From: Megalonaias nervosa
Lineage: Eukaryota; Mollusca; Bivalvia; Unionida; Unionidae
Assembly: GCA_016617855.1 (NCBI GenBank)
Contig: JAECUM010009845.1
Span: 42,255 to 106,254 of the forward strand
DNA length: 64,000 nucleotides
Direction of reading: 5' to 3'
Shown here: in pieces, positions 10,831 through 21,739 of the stretch
How the letters are laid out: each line of letters starts with the position of its first letter
Numbering within the stretch: position 1 is the first letter of the stretch
Translations under genes and position numbers: made by a program
The notes under the pieces: generated by a model
What the model was told of the DNA's origin: nothing
Database searches by the model: none
What the model saw: the letters and a program-made list of their open reading frames with translations, nothing else

Positions 10831-11224
10831 GAATGCATCTAATAGTTAAGTGTACAATTTCTTATATTCCTCCAAAAGGATAACTGTTAAACAGAAAAGT
10901 TCTGATTGTCCAGTTCATTTTCCTACTTTAAGACTGGTTTTGGACTTAGACTGATTTTAGCAGAAATGTTAGGCGTAATTTTGAACTTTATCACAAGAAC
11001 TACAAGCACAGATGAATCTTTGGACTTAGAAAATTTGGTGCAAGGTGGATTTTGGACTTGATCTGATGTTTACTATGAAAAATAAGGTTTTTTTGCTTCC
11101 TATTAAAATGTGCTCTACAAAAATCATACCCTAGTGAAAATGTGACTGAAATTTCAGCGAAATCACAGTGGAAAAATTTTTGACATTCACTCAAATGTCC
11201 TTTTTTCACTAAAAGTATGGTATT
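10831..11224. other. Intron 4, nothing certain
   Basis: Contains further weak TTTAGACTGATTTTAG-like pieces that may be decayed parts of the preceding repeat. Confidence 0.35.
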
Positions 11225-11410
11225 TTAGGAGATTTTATCAAAATTTCTGAAAATATCAGTGAAATTTTGTGATTGAAATTTCACTGACTCTACCAACATT
11301 TCTGAAAATATCAGTGAGAATTTGTGATTGAAATTTCACTGAGTGTGCCAAAAGTTCTGAAAATATAGTGACATGTTGTGATTGTAACATCACTGACATT
11401 TTAATAAAAA
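11225..11410. repeat. ~60-bp tandem repeat, three copies
   Basis: TTCTGAAAATATCAGTGAAA followed by TTTGTGATTGAAATTTCACTGA recurs with substitutions. Each unit includes a TCAGTGAAA/TTTCACTGA inverted pair. Confidence 0.75.
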
Positions 11411-11699
11411 TTTCAATAAGATATAATAAAATTTAGTTTTTGTTTGTTGTACAATTTGAATGAATTTCAGCACCATTTATTTTTCCTGTTTCTGATTGTA
11501 ATTTTATTGTTCAGTTTGGGAACAATAACTTATTTCCACATCTTTCCTTGTTATATTTCTTTTTCAAAGTTTTGTTGTTGTATTTTTTGTATAACTTCAA
11601 TTGGATTTAACTGCCCTCAAACAAGATTGTTTTCATCTTTTCGGTTTTAAAGCAGAATTTCGCATTTCTCCTAAATCTGATTTTCCTCGATATGGACCC

Positions 11700-12092
11700 T
11701 TTTTTCAATATCGTCTCGGAAACTATTTTTTTTAATAATGCTCTATCCAGTCCCATTCCACAACGAGCTTTCTAATAAGTATTTGCTCCGTATATTATTT
11801 AACAGATGATGGCTTTAAAGAGCTTTCTGATTGGTCAAAAGCTTGTACTTGCCCAATGAATTGTCGCGTAACAGAAACTAATGGGAATGAGCATACTTGC
11901 TAAACATGGCGATTCGAATTTTCAAGCGGGATACGAGTTTGAATAACCATTTGAAAATGTGTGGCAATGAGAATAGCTCGAATGTAAAGTTTGAAACTTC
12001 TCTTACACAAGTCAAGTCTTTCCGAATTAAATCTCAAAATGGCCCGGACAAAGCAGACCTGACTGAAGCAAATTGGAAAGCCTTACATTGTA
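11700..12092 (+). pseudogene. Zinc-finger-like coding remnant with promoter-like upstream, copy 1
   Basis: A possible start codon at 11906 opens a frame beginning MAIRIFKRDTSLNNHLKMCG. Its spacing F-x5-L-x2-H-x3-C matches the second half of a C2H2/C2HC zinc finger; the first cysteine pair is missing. The frame runs about 60 residues to a possible donor GTAAAG near 12091. Upstream, 11740-11840 contains GTATATTATTTAACA and CTGATTGGTCAAAAG (an inverted CCAAT box), and the same block occurs at 60255-60345 before another zinc-finger-like frame. It is probably a dispersed copy of a transposon-linked or captured gene. A small functional gene cannot be excluded. Confidence 0.4.
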
Positions 12093-12429
12093 AAGCAAGT
12101 TTCACACATTTACACAAAAAATTTTTTGTGGTTTTTCATTTCATTTATTTTTTTCTTTTTCTTTGTTTTGTTTCTTTTTTCTTACAAATTATTTGCATTT
12201 TGTTGCAAATTTATTGTTTCAAACTTTTTGTTCATTTTCAGTTTAGGGCTATTTGATTCATTTCAACTGAATTAAGAATCATTCTCAAATCAGTGTGTGA
12301 GCTGTGCTCATCTATACATGTGTAGTGAAATAGGGTTGATACACAAGAGTAATAGTGGTGTGTGACTTAGCATTTCAAGTACATTTTCAATACAGTGTGA
12401 GCTCTACTCTAATCAACCAAATGCCAACA

Positions 12430-13955
12430 GAGATGGAGCAAATTGGATTCAACCTTGCACAGCAAATGGGTACGAAATTACAAACGTACTTTGAAACAAA
12501 GATTGAGGGTAGTGGAGGGGGCCAGAAGCTTTTGGCTTCCCCCCTCCCCCCCCCGATGCCAAACAATAGACTTTGGAATGTTTCAAACTTGCCCAAGGCA
12601 ATCTGAAGTCCTAATGGCTTTAAAGGTGCAAGGCACTGACATAGAAAAAATAGATGGCCTACAGAATGGCGGTAGGAACAAGTTCATCTTGTACCCCAAG
12701 GACCTAGTAACACCGTTAATAAAAAAAATGGGACAATAATGGTGAAGGGAATAACGGCAACAGCTGACAAAGCGGCACCAATAGTCAGAGAGGTTGAGCC
12801 AATAATGATAGATGTTTTCATATCGGGACTCCCTATTGAAACTGACACAGGGGAAATAGGCAGTAAAATGGAAAACAAATTAAATTAAAAACTAAAGTCA
12901 AAACCCACAAAATGGCCTTTGTATGGGGATTCAACAAGATTAAATCAGGGGTTACAATAATAACAATCCCAAAAGAAGAAGCAAGAAAGATACCGACATT
13001 CTTCTATGTCATGGGTTTTCTGCTTAAAAGCTGGTATCGCGGATGCGAAATGGACAGAATATGTCCGCGATTCAAAAACACATGCCACAGTCCTAAGGAT
13101 TGTAAGAATAATCCAGTGGGGGCAACCTATGCAAGTAAAGTGTCAAACCAGCAAGAAAATCTAAATGTGGATGAAAATGAGGACATGCAAGAACAAATAG
13201 GGAAGCTGGTGGAACAATGTAGAAAAGACACGGCAAAAGAAAACACAAAAGAAAAGGGACAAATACCTGAAATCAATGATAGTACATTAAATAGTGAAAT
13301 GCCGATTGAAATGCCTAGTGAAATAATTTAAACAGAAGACAAAGATGAAAATCAGGGAAAAAAAGCAAAGTGGGACAAATACCTAAGTCCCTACAAAACA
13401 ACAAGGTGGCAGACACCAAGCAAGGGAATAAACTTTCAGGACAAAAACAAATTTGATGCCCTGACTGAAGAGGGAACCTCGTTAGAGGAAGAACTGAGAT
13501 AGAACAAGAACAGGCGGACCTAACAGGAATGTATCCCCTTACATCAGCCCCAGTGCCCAAATTAAGGCTAAAGAAAAGGAAAAAGACACAGACATTGTCT
13601 AGCTCCTCACAAGGCAGTGACTTCTCAATGCCAGATGAAAATGGCGGACAAGCACCGCCTCAAGACAAGACACCAAAGACAGTAAAAAAGAAAAGGGAAG
13701 GAAAAAACTCCACAAGAACCTAAAAAAGATGGACAGGAAACATAAGATTCTAACCAAGACGGACAAGACAATGAAAATGACACGGACAGAGACGAGGACA
13801 TGGAAAGCGAAGATGAAAACAGCAGTGAACTAGACACAGACACAGACATGGAAGACCAAATCGACACATTAAACATAGATACAGACAGTGGAAGCCATGA
13901 AATAACTGAAATAGGAAGTAGTGGGGGGATGGCCCCCCCCAAACTAGAATAATAT
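12430..13955 (+). pseudogene. LINE ORF1 (nucleic-acid-binding protein), frameshifted
   Basis: The ORF1 product of such LINEs binds the element RNA. Coding pieces in shifting frames run from about 12430 (MPTEMEQIGF) through GLQNGGRNKFILYPKDL near 12650-12705 and a DVFISGLPIETD stretch near 12810, which resembles an RRM-like strand. From 12912 a 139-codon frame carries WYRGCEMDRICPRFKNTCHS, a degenerate CCHC knuckle. The C-terminal part (13529-13955) has a basic LRLKKRKKTQ patch and then a highly acidic D/E/T tail. A C8 run occurs near the end. At least four frame breaks are needed. Confidence 0.7.
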
Positions 13956-14035
13956 AATAAACATATAACAAGTAAGTAAAATACATAAGTAATTTTAAAT
14001 TTTAAATTTAAATTCAAAATAAACATAAAGAAAGG

Positions 14036-17000
14036 ATGTGGCAACCTGTGGGAAAAAAAGAAATGGAAGGAAGGAACTTCCGAATAGCGTCAATTAATAC
14101 AAATGGAATGGATAAGCAAAAGGCAGTGAATTTAAGTAAAGAAATAATATATGATGTAATTTTGGTACAAGAAACCCATAACTGTTTTTCAAAAGAACTA
14201 GTAACGTTGGTAGAAGACAATCTAAATGCAATTTTAATTTTAACTGATTATATAAATGATGATAAGAGAGGGGGAGTTGCAACATTAATTAAAAATGGCA
14301 GGAATATAAATTGGGAAAGGATTAACAAATTTTTTTTTTTTTTTTTTTTAAGAGCAGAATGCTACACATTGTGATAGAAAAACTTCACATTATAAACATC
14401 TACTTTCCAGCAAATAAGTATAAATAAACAGCAATTTATTGAAAATGTATAGAAATATTTGAACGAATACTCAATGGAAGACTTAATAATAGGCGGTGAT
14501 TTTAACTGGGTGGGGGACGAAATAGATAGAAGAGGGAAATTGACCTCAAATGATATTAATTTTAAAAAAGAAATGGAAAACTTAATAAACAGACATAAAT
14601 TAACTGACATATACAGGAGATTAAACATTTTAAGAAAGGAATATACTTTTGAATATAAAGAGGGAAATGCTAGTAGACAAGATAAATTTTATGTAACAAA
14701 TTACGAAAAAGGAATATATAAAAATGTGAAAATAACAAGAGTCAAACTCTCTGACCATAACTTAATAAACATAGATATAACTACAACCAATAGCGTAAAA
14801 TGGGGGAAAGGCATATGGAAAATAAACAATAAAACATTAGAAGAAATTGAATTAATAGAAGCAATAAAGGGGGAAATTAATAAATTTAATAATACAGAGA
14901 AAAAGATATTATTAGGGAATGGGATATTCTAAAGGGCTTTTTTTTTTAAAAAGAAAAAGGCAATAGAATACCCAAAGAGAAGAATAGAACTGCAAACGAT
15001 GGAAAAGAAAGAAATAAAAAACAACTGGAGAGAGATAAAAGAAGTAGAAAATAAACTAAAAGATAGATTGAATAAGATTGTAGAAGAAGAAAATAAAGGT
15101 AGGGAAATAAGGGCGGGAAAATTTACAAACATCTACAAAAAAGCGCAGGGTCTATACAAGAAGGAGGAATTAAGGAAAGGGGGAGAAAAATATATTGAAC
15201 AATTAAAAGATAAAAATAGTATAATACTAACAAATAAGAAGGACATTATGGATAGAATTAGAGAATATTACAGCGAACTGTATACATCACAAAAAATTGA
15301 TCAATATACTATAAACAGCTATCTTGACGAAGTAGCTTGTGAATATGTGATGAATTCATCTCCATGCAAGAAATTACAAATATTATAAACCAATTAGCTA
15401 AAGGGAAAAATCCAGGAAGAGATGGACTCACTGCAGAATTCTACAAAAAATTCCAAAATGAGCTATTGCCAATCCTGGAACCATTATACAACAATATTTT
15501 ACTAAGAAATGAAACAATGACACAATCAATGAGGGAAGGAATAATCACGTTAATTTATAAAGGGAAGGGAGATAGGGATGATCTAAAACATTGGAGGCCC
15601 ATCTCCCTCCTAAATTTAGACTATAAAATATTGAGTAGAATTTTAGCAAACAGAGTCAAAAAGGGCATGGAAAAAATTACGAATATAAATCAGACATGTG
15701 GGGCAAAGGGGAGGGACATACAGAGTAATATTTTAAACATAAAAACGATAACAGATTATATACAGGAAACAGGACAAAAGGACGCTATGGTGCTTGTTGA
15801 TCAGGAAAAAGCCTTTGACAGATTAGAACACAACTATGAACAAAAAGTTCTAGAAAAATTTGGATTCGGAAACATGTTTCGAAGATGGACAGAAATCCTG
15901 TATAATAAAATAACTGCAAGAGTACAGGCAAATGGGGCAATGACGGGGAATTTTTACATACAAAGGTCAGTGAGGCAATGGTGCCCACTGTCAATGTTAT
16001 TATACGTAAATAGAAATTGAAATCGTAAGTATAAAAATAAGAACTAATGGCAAAATTGAGGGAATAAAAATCCCAAATTTAAAGGAAGAATTTAAGATGC
16101 TCCATCATTCTGATGACTGCACTAACTTTATAAGAGACCCGAATTCCTTTAAACACTTGGAAAAGGAATATGAATCTTTTGGAAAAGCCTCGAGGTCAAA
16201 AATAAATTATGACAAAACAGAAATACTAAAAATAGGTAATTGGAGGGGAAATCACCCAGGATTCCCCCCCCCTTCCACCTAATTAAAGATAGAGTCAAGG
16301 CACTAGGCAATTTTTTTTTTTTGGAAATAAAGAAGAAGAGGAAAACTATAAGCATATGATAAAGAAAATAAAAGAAAGCATCGAAATCTGGGCACTAACG
16401 CCACTATGCATAATGGAGCGAGCCCAAGTGGCAAAGACGTATTTTTACTCAAGTATGAATTACATTTTGAAATCAATTGATGTAGATAATAAAAAAACTT
16501 GACAAATTAGATAATGAAATTATAAAATACATATGGGGTTTTAAAACTCATTACATTCAAAAAGAGACATTATATAGGGCAAAAATGGGGGGGGGGGCGG
16601 TGTGCCTGGCATTACCCAGCCCAGTATTAATAAAATGCACTAATATATTAAATCGTTTCAAAATAATTAACTCAGTACCCAAAACGCCATGGGAGGCGCT
16701 ATACATCTATTGGTTTGGATTCACACTAAGAAATAGATTAGATATATATATAAAAATAATGCGCTAATTAAGAAACTGGAAGTACCCAGGAAATTTAGAC
16801 AGATAAAGAACTTACTACCAAAATATAGTGATAGAACAGAATTATGGAAATTAAATAAATATAAAGCTTATGATTGGATTAAAGAAGACATCACAAAAAA
16901 TGTACGTATAAAAATAAAACAAGAGAACGGGGGGAGGGGGGTAATTGGAAAAGGTCATGGGGGCACTGGGCCACCACAAATTCGCTAAAGCTACAAAGTT

Positions 17001-17236
17001 TAATTTTTAAATATTTGCATAATGTATGGCTAACGGGAGATGTGGCCCTGAGAAGGCACATGATTAAACAGATCCCAAATTGTCCTATGTTTAGAAAAAC
17101 AATTTATACTAAAACCCATGCAATATTAGACTGTGACAAAAGAAAATTGGATGGAATTAACCTAATTATGGAAATAGATAAGAAAGAAAAATACCGAAGA
17201 AATATGTTGCTGCACCTAAATGGTAACTTTGATTAA
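14036..17236 (+). pseudogene. LINE ORF2 (endonuclease and reverse transcriptase), frameshifted
   Basis: The N-terminal endonuclease shows ASINTNGMDKQKA, VILVQETH (catalytic E) and GGVATLIK, then breaks at a T20 run. It resumes with IINIYFPANK, GGDFNWV and the SDHNLI motif (catalytic DH). RT motifs follow at 15364-16020: GKNPGRDGL, HWRPISLLNLDYKIL, CGAKGRDIQSN, VDQEKAFDRLEH. In the next motif the usual RQGCPLS reads RQWCPLS, and the catalytic YADD box appears as HSDD near 16100. The thumb and C-terminal region continues in broken frames to 17236, including MERAQVAKTYFYSS. It is clearly inactive. Confidence 0.85.
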
Positions 17237-17335
17237 AAAACCACATTAATGAAGATAGTAGAGTATATTGTATCTACAATGATGACCCGTCGTAAAGTAA
17301 TTGCAATTAAAAAGTAACAAATTTATAAAAAAAAA

Positions 17336-17500
17336 AAGTAACAAGTGGGGCCAGACTGAAGGGGGGGAGGGAGAGATGGGGGTGGAAGCTTCGGTGGACA
17401 GCCCAAGTAGGGGTATGTACCAGCCTATACGCGGGCTGGAGCCCCACTTTCATCTCTCATCTCAGGTAGACCAAAACTTGGCCTTATAGGTTACTTATTT
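17336..17500 (+). other. GC-richer segment after the LINE
   Basis: An A-rich tract (17320-17345) is followed by a G-rich then C-rich stretch with GGGCTGGAGCCCC near 17434, a near-perfect hairpin. It may be the LINE 3' UTR or flanking sequence; its composition differs from both neighbours. Confidence 0.35.
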
Positions 17501-17541
17501 TAAAATTTTTAAATTCTAAATTTTAAATTTTAACTAGCATG

Positions 17542-17542
<1 letters not shown>

Positions 17543-17600
<58 letters not shown>
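17543..17600. repeat. (TA)n microsatellite, about 29 repeats
   Basis: Uninterrupted alternating TA/AT for about 58 bp. Confidence 0.95.
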
Positions 17601-17602
<2 letters not shown>

Positions 17603-18369
17603 CTTCGGTATCTTAGATAATAATATGTTACAAATACTATAATCCATAACCAACATGACATGTTGGGAAACCCTACAGCTAACTATTATTTAACTAAAAT
17701 TTTCTATTTTTATATTATTTTTTTTTCTTCAGCCTTATAATATGGGGACAGGGAACCTACACATGGAAGAAGTATGAGACATAGACGTCGCAGGGCTAAG
17801 TCACATGGCGCCACGCGAAGTGGACAGGCCTGAGAAATAGCCTCAGAAAAAGCCATGTGTAGGAAATGGACAAACAGTACACATATACGGGGAAATAGGA
17901 CAAAGCAGTTTAACAATGGGTGACCCATGCTAACGGCTAAAACGCAACTAACATATTTTTTATCTTTTCTGAAATTCAAGCCCTTTCGGACCCTTTTTGC
18001 GCGTCATAGAATGACATCTACGCTGGATATGGCATAATAAAAATAAATTCAACGACCAATCTAGTGTGGATGTTAGAATAAATTTTTCAATATGGGAGAC
18101 GAAGCTATGCCCGCAGATTAAGAGATGCACGATAAAGGAATAAAAAAGAAATGCGGCCCCTTAAATAGGGCATGGCCTCAGAATTTCTAAATTGATCCGA
18201 GTAAAATGAGAAACGTATCACAACACAGCACACAGAAAAACAATAGGCTTTGTTTGTATTTTTGTAATAACAACCGTTTCTCATTCAAAGAAATTCAAAA
18301 GAAACTCTAAAATTGAGAAATTATTAAATTTGAAAAGGAAATGATAAATTTAGAATGACATTTCCTACA
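17601..18369. other. Intron 4, nothing recognised
   Basis: No motif in an 89-codon minus-strand open frame at 17710-17979. The 17750-18170 part is less AT-rich than its surroundings and may be an unrecognised old element. Confidence 0.35.
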
Positions 18370-18374
18370 ATAAT
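18370..18374. repeat. Target-site duplication, left copy (ATAAT)
   Basis: ATAAT directly precedes the TG of the left LTR and recurs directly after the CA of the right LTR at 21009-21013. Five bases is the usual length for Gypsy-type integration. Confidence 0.9.
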
Positions 18375-18600
18375 TGTTGATATATTGTCCACTAGTAGGG
18401 GACATACCAGTCAGCTGCTTAACAGGCAGATAAAACCAGACGTTGTTCTCTGAGCAATACAACTTTTATTAGGTCATCATGTACATACTACACATTCCAT
18501 AGTAGGCTAGTAACAGACATCAGTCATGTGACTACACTGCGAAGCTGAATGAATGTACTTTGCTCTGTTTCAAATTATGCTACATTAATTTTATTCAGCA
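18375..18600 (-). repeat. 3' LTR of the Gypsy-type element
   Basis: 226 bp, beginning TGTTGATATATTGTCC and ending TTTATTCAGCA on the + strand. It has about eight substitutions relative to 20783-21008, clustered near 18456-18475 and 18553-18562. The polyadenylation-like AATAAAAGTTG present in the other copy reads CTAATAAAAGTTG here. Confidence 0.93.
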
Positions 18601-18620
18601 TCCCCTTTTCTTTAAAGAAC
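18601..18620 (-). other. Polypurine tract
   Basis: On the minus strand the bases entering the left LTR read TTAAAGAAAAGGGGA, a typical plus-strand primer site directly against the LTR edge. Confidence 0.85.
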
Positions 18621-18806
18621 TAGTTATCTCTACTTTATTAAATGATTAATACAAGTACATGGGATATGCTAGACATATAGGGTATATTGAAAGCTAGAGT
18701 TTAAATCTTTGCAGTCTGAATCTATTATCAGATTATCAGTTCATATTCAATAACCAAAACAATGCAACATTAACTGACTAAGGTCTATATGTTAAGAGTT
18801 AATAAT

Positions 18807-19040
18807 TCACTTGTAGCACACAAAGTCTTTCAGATACGCAGGCTCCCTGGTGTTTCTCTTGGGTCTGACTCTTGGTGCAGTCGTTGTCGTTATATCTGAA
18901 TTTGGCAATACGTCATCTTTAACATTCTCTGAAGGTGACATTCCAGAGCTATTTGATTCACTTGGTGTTACAGTTGTTTGATCTTTGTGGCTAATTGTCG
19001 GTACATCAATGTTCTCGGGTTCACGTAAAGGTGAAACCAT
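18807..19040 (-). pseudogene. Pol C-terminal tail fragment, after deletion
   Basis: A minus-strand frame of 77 codons ends just inside the polypurine tract. It carries a Ser/Thr-rich linker and a basic end, PKRNTREPAYLKDFVCY, resembling the extreme C-terminus of Gypsy Pol after integrase. It is not in the same frame as the RT fragment upstream. The junction near 19040-19050 therefore marks the internal deletion, which removed the RT active site, RNase H and integrase. Confidence 0.7.
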
Positions 19041-19460
19041 TTCTGATCAAGTCTCACATGCCAGTATGCCTCACGGACATCAAGTTTACTGAAGACTTTT
19101 GCATTAACAAGTTTCGGTAACACGTCCTCAAGTGTTGGAAGTTTTGCATGTTCTCGCATGAGCGCAGTATTTAGTGGCTGTGGATCTATGCAAATACGCA
19201 AATTTCCATTCTGCTTTCTTACAACAGCCATCTGACTAACCCACTTAGTCGGTTCGGTAACAGGTATCAACTTCTCTTTCGACTAATTTATCTATTTCTC
19301 TCTTCACGTCTTCTTGAAGTGAGAGTGGCAACTTTCCACAAGGCAATGTTTTCGCTGGAATTTCGTTGTCGACTGTAAGAGTTGCTTCCCCTAGATCACC
19401 GAGTTTCGTAGTGTCAACCATAGCAATAAATCTGTCACTGTTAACAGTAATCAATCCCAT
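19041..19460 (-). pseudogene. Protease-to-RT fragment of Gypsy Pol
   Basis: Two overlapping minus-strand frames. The first (19460-19245) covers the spacer before RT (LPLSLQEDVKREIDKLVERE), and the second (19270-19041) the RT N-terminus: EPTKWVSQMAVVRKQNG, LRICIDPQPLNTAL and FSKLDVREAYWHVRLD. These match the fingers and first palm motif (catalytic D in LDVREAYW) of Gypsy reverse transcriptases. The YxDD box is absent because of the deletion. A frame change near 19260 separates the two parts. Confidence 0.85.
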
Positions 19461-20142
19461 TTGCTGAATAGTTTTCGATCCTAGGAGACTTCATGTAACC
19501 ATTTGGTACAACTACTAGAGTAGCAGTAGTTTCTTCCCCATTCCTCGGGTTAAAAATTTTCAGATCAGCTTCTCCAAGTGGTTTCATATGCGTCTTATTC
19601 CACATTTTTAAGGTTAGTGTTGTCGGCCTGACTTGTTCTTTACGAACATACTTCTTGAAGATAGTGTTGATGTCGGTGCCGCTATCTAACTGGAAACGCA
19701 CTTCACAATTGTTAACATTCGTTAATGCAGAAATTCTACTTTTCTGACTGGTTTCTTTGGTATTAAGCCAATTCTCATTATCGTCTGTTTGTTCTTCGTG
19801 CGTTGTACTAGCACTAACTAAATGGATTTTCTTGCATTTCACCTTGAAATGATTCCTTCCTTTGCACACGTCGCATGTCTTGCCCCATGCCGGACACATT
19901 TCCTTCTTAAACTCGTGTTTGCGTCCACAGAAGTTGCATTCCTCAAGTGAAATGCTATCTTTACCCTGAATTGGTGAGGACAGTTTACTTCGTAGTTTGC
20001 CAATCCCAGGTTGACTGTTAGTATCTCTTTTCTTTTGGCTTCGCGTTTGTGCTTTATTTCCTTGAGTTATTTTATTTACGGTCGGACTGCTAGAACTGGC
20101 TTCCCTCAGTTCTTTTATGTTTCTTTGACTACTCAAATGCAC
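19441..20142 (-). pseudogene. Gag zinc knuckles and aspartic protease, Gypsy type
   Basis: A 233-codon minus-strand frame. A basic, Ser-rich N-terminal part leads to two zinc knuckles: CNFCGRKH...C (C-x2-C-x3-H-x6-C, irregular) and CDVCKGRNHFKVKC (canonical C-x2-C-x4-H-x4-C). About 70 residues later comes the protease active site FQLDSGTDINTI, where DSG is the catalytic triplet. A second protease strand pattern ends in LVVVPNGYM. The usual ILG-like motif is not clear and the frame breaks at its end. Knuckles bind genomic RNA; the protease would process the polyprotein. Confidence 0.85.
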
Positions 20143-20685
20143 GACATATTTGTATGGTTTTGTCCAGGTTTAACTTGTCTTCTCTGAGTAAGAGTTCCTG
20201 AAGTTTTCCCGTAACTGTGAAAACTATTTTATCTCTGATCATTCTGTTCTTCTCGCTGAAACTGCATGACGACGCTCTCGTTCTAAGCTCAGTTAGGAAG
20301 CTGTCGAAAGGTTCTTGGTACGATAGATTCCAGAACCTATGTGATTCCAGGACCTCATGTTTTCTAGGGTTACAATATGCCTCAAGTTTTTCAAGTACCT
20401 TGCCGGGTTTGTTTTCGTCGCCGTCAGAGTCCCAACAAACTGATCATAAATATCCAAAATATGCGGTCCTGCACAATGCAAAATTATGGCCGTTTGTACC
20501 GCATCCTCTTTATCACTTGCGCCAGATGCAGTTAGGTAAATCTGCACTTGTCTTTTCCAATGCTTAAAGTTTTCCGAAACGTTCCCATCGGTTACATTTA
20601 ATATTGGCGGTAAACGGAATGTGCTTAAGAGACCGTCAGCCATGTTGTCGTTATTTTCCCGCCACTGGACCATAGTACGTGACAC
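20143..20685 (-). pseudogene. Gag N-terminal and capsid-like region, frameshifted
   Basis: A minus-strand frame starting near 20643 (MADGLLSTFRLPPILN) continues NFKHWKRQVQIYLTASGASD and AIILHCAGPHILDIYDQF, which match the capsid-like Gag of Mag-type Gypsy elements. About 80 residues in, near 20430, the frame is lost; the matching continuation (KVLEKLEAYCNPRKHEVLES) lies in another frame, indicating a small indel. The remainder reaches the zinc-knuckle frame. Confidence 0.8.
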
Positions 20686-20764
20686 TATGATAAAGGATGC
20701 AAAATGCGTAACTTCTAAATTCAGTTTACCTCTAAAACTGCAGAATTATCCATGAGTCCTTAAT

Positions 20765-20782
20765 TGGTCACCGCTGCCACCA
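20765..20782 (-). other. Primer binding site, tRNA-Leu type
   Basis: On the minus strand, directly after the right LTR, the sequence reads TGGTGGCAGCGGTGACC. Its first 14 bases complement the 3' end of an animal tRNA-Leu (acceptor end CACCGCTGCCA plus CCA) as I know it. The isotype is from memory and should be checked. Confidence 0.75.
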
Positions 20783-21008
20783 TGTTGATATATTGTCCAC
20801 TAGTAGGGGACATACCAGTCAGCTGCTTAACAGGCAGATAAAACCAGACGTTGTTCTCAGAGCAGTACAACTTTTATTTGGTCATCATGTACATACTACA
20901 CATTCCATAGTAGGCTAGTAACAGACATCAGTCATGTGACTACACTGCGAAGCTGAATGAATCTAACATGCTCTGTTTCAAATTATGCTACATTAATTTT
21001 ATTCAACA
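20783..21008 (-). repeat. 5' LTR of the Gypsy-type element
   Basis: 226 bp, TG...CA on the + strand, ending TTTATTCAACA. On the minus strand it contains CCAAATAAAAGTTGTACT, a plausible polyadenylation signal inside the LTR. Confidence 0.93.
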
Positions 21009-21013
21009 ATAAT
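21009..21013. repeat. Target-site duplication, right copy (ATAAT)
   Basis: Matches 18370-18374 exactly. Confidence 0.9.
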
Positions 21014-21739
21014 AAAATTGTTAAAAAAATTTCTTCTTCTTTTTTTTTCATAACTTATTATCATACAACTTAGGAGAGAACCTGGGAAGAAAAAGATTGG
21101 ATTTTAATGCTGTCCTTACACACAAATCTATAGCAGGCATACAATATAGCAAACATACATATAGCAAACACAGGATATAGGGACCCTTAGCAGATGTCAC
21201 TGGATTTTAAAAGGAGAGGGATTCTGATCAGGAGATTGCAAACTGATCGGATGAACAACCCTTTAGATACATTACGGAAACAAATACCCCATAAAATTTT
21301 TTGATATTTAAATAAATTTTGGATCAAAATTCTACTTATAAAGTTAACAATGCAACACACCTTAGGGGGATACACATGCACATAAAATACTTTCCTTTTT
21401 TTTTTGCTAAGTGGGGGCGGGGGGGCATCTGTGTGGTGCCCCCCCCCAAAAAAACAACCAAAAAAAGTCAGAATATTAGTGAGAGCTCACCAAAATTTCA
21501 ATGAAAAGTTTTGGTCAAAATATTTGTGAAATCTAACCAAACTTGCAGTAAATGAAAAAGACTTAAATAATGCCATCACGGACTACTTTTTGTATGCAAG
21601 AAAGAAAATGAGGACAAGAAAAACCTAAATCTTATTTGATAATGTCTGTCAAAACAAAATTTATGATCATTTTAAAATTTATTGTGAATATTTATCATTG
21701 ATTCCCAATAATGTCTATGAATCATTAAGCAGTTTAATA
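21014..21739. other. Intron 4, nothing recognised
   Basis: Contains a G-rich then C-rich stretch at 21411-21450 (GGGGGCGGGGGGGC, then C8). No coding signal. Confidence 0.45.

Larger units (their letters stand above)
12430..17335 (+). mobile_element. Broken L1/Tx1-like non-LTR retrotransposon
   Basis: An A-rich sense strand carries two gag/pol-like reading regions: ORF1 with a basic/zinc-knuckle-like part and acidic tail, then ORF2 with an apurinic-type endonuclease and a reverse transcriptase. The gene order and RT motifs fit the L1/Tx1 side of LINEs. The copy is nearly full length but dead, with many frameshifts. Several breaks coincide with mononucleotide runs: T20 at 14330, T10 at 14938, C9 at 16264, T12 at 16311, G11 at 16587. 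It lies inside intron 4, same strand as the host gene. I could not fix the exact ends or a target duplication. Confidence 0.85.
18375..21008 (-). mobile_element. Ty3/Gypsy-type LTR retrotransposon, internally deleted, minus strand
   Basis: A structurally complete insertion: two 226-bp LTRs with TG...CA ends, 5-bp target duplication, primer binding site next to the right LTR and polypurine tract next to the left LTR, so it is transcribed leftward. The 2.2-kb interior encodes Gag, two zinc knuckles, an aspartic protease start, the N-terminal part of reverse transcriptase, and then jumps to what looks like the Pol C-terminal tail. The rest of RT, RNase H and integrase are missing. RT wording suggests the Mag branch. 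LTRs differ at about 8 of 226 positions, so insertion is not very recent. Any movement would need proteins from a relative. Confidence 0.93.

Noticed and set aside
12355..12739. Three overlapping frames of 69-98 codons as separate small genes
   Set aside because: Two are the frame-shifted start of the LINE ORF1; the third is on the opposite strand without any motif.
14036..17236. Independent endonuclease and reverse-transcriptase host genes
   Set aside because: Order, A-rich composition and repeated frame breaks show a single dead LINE ORF2.
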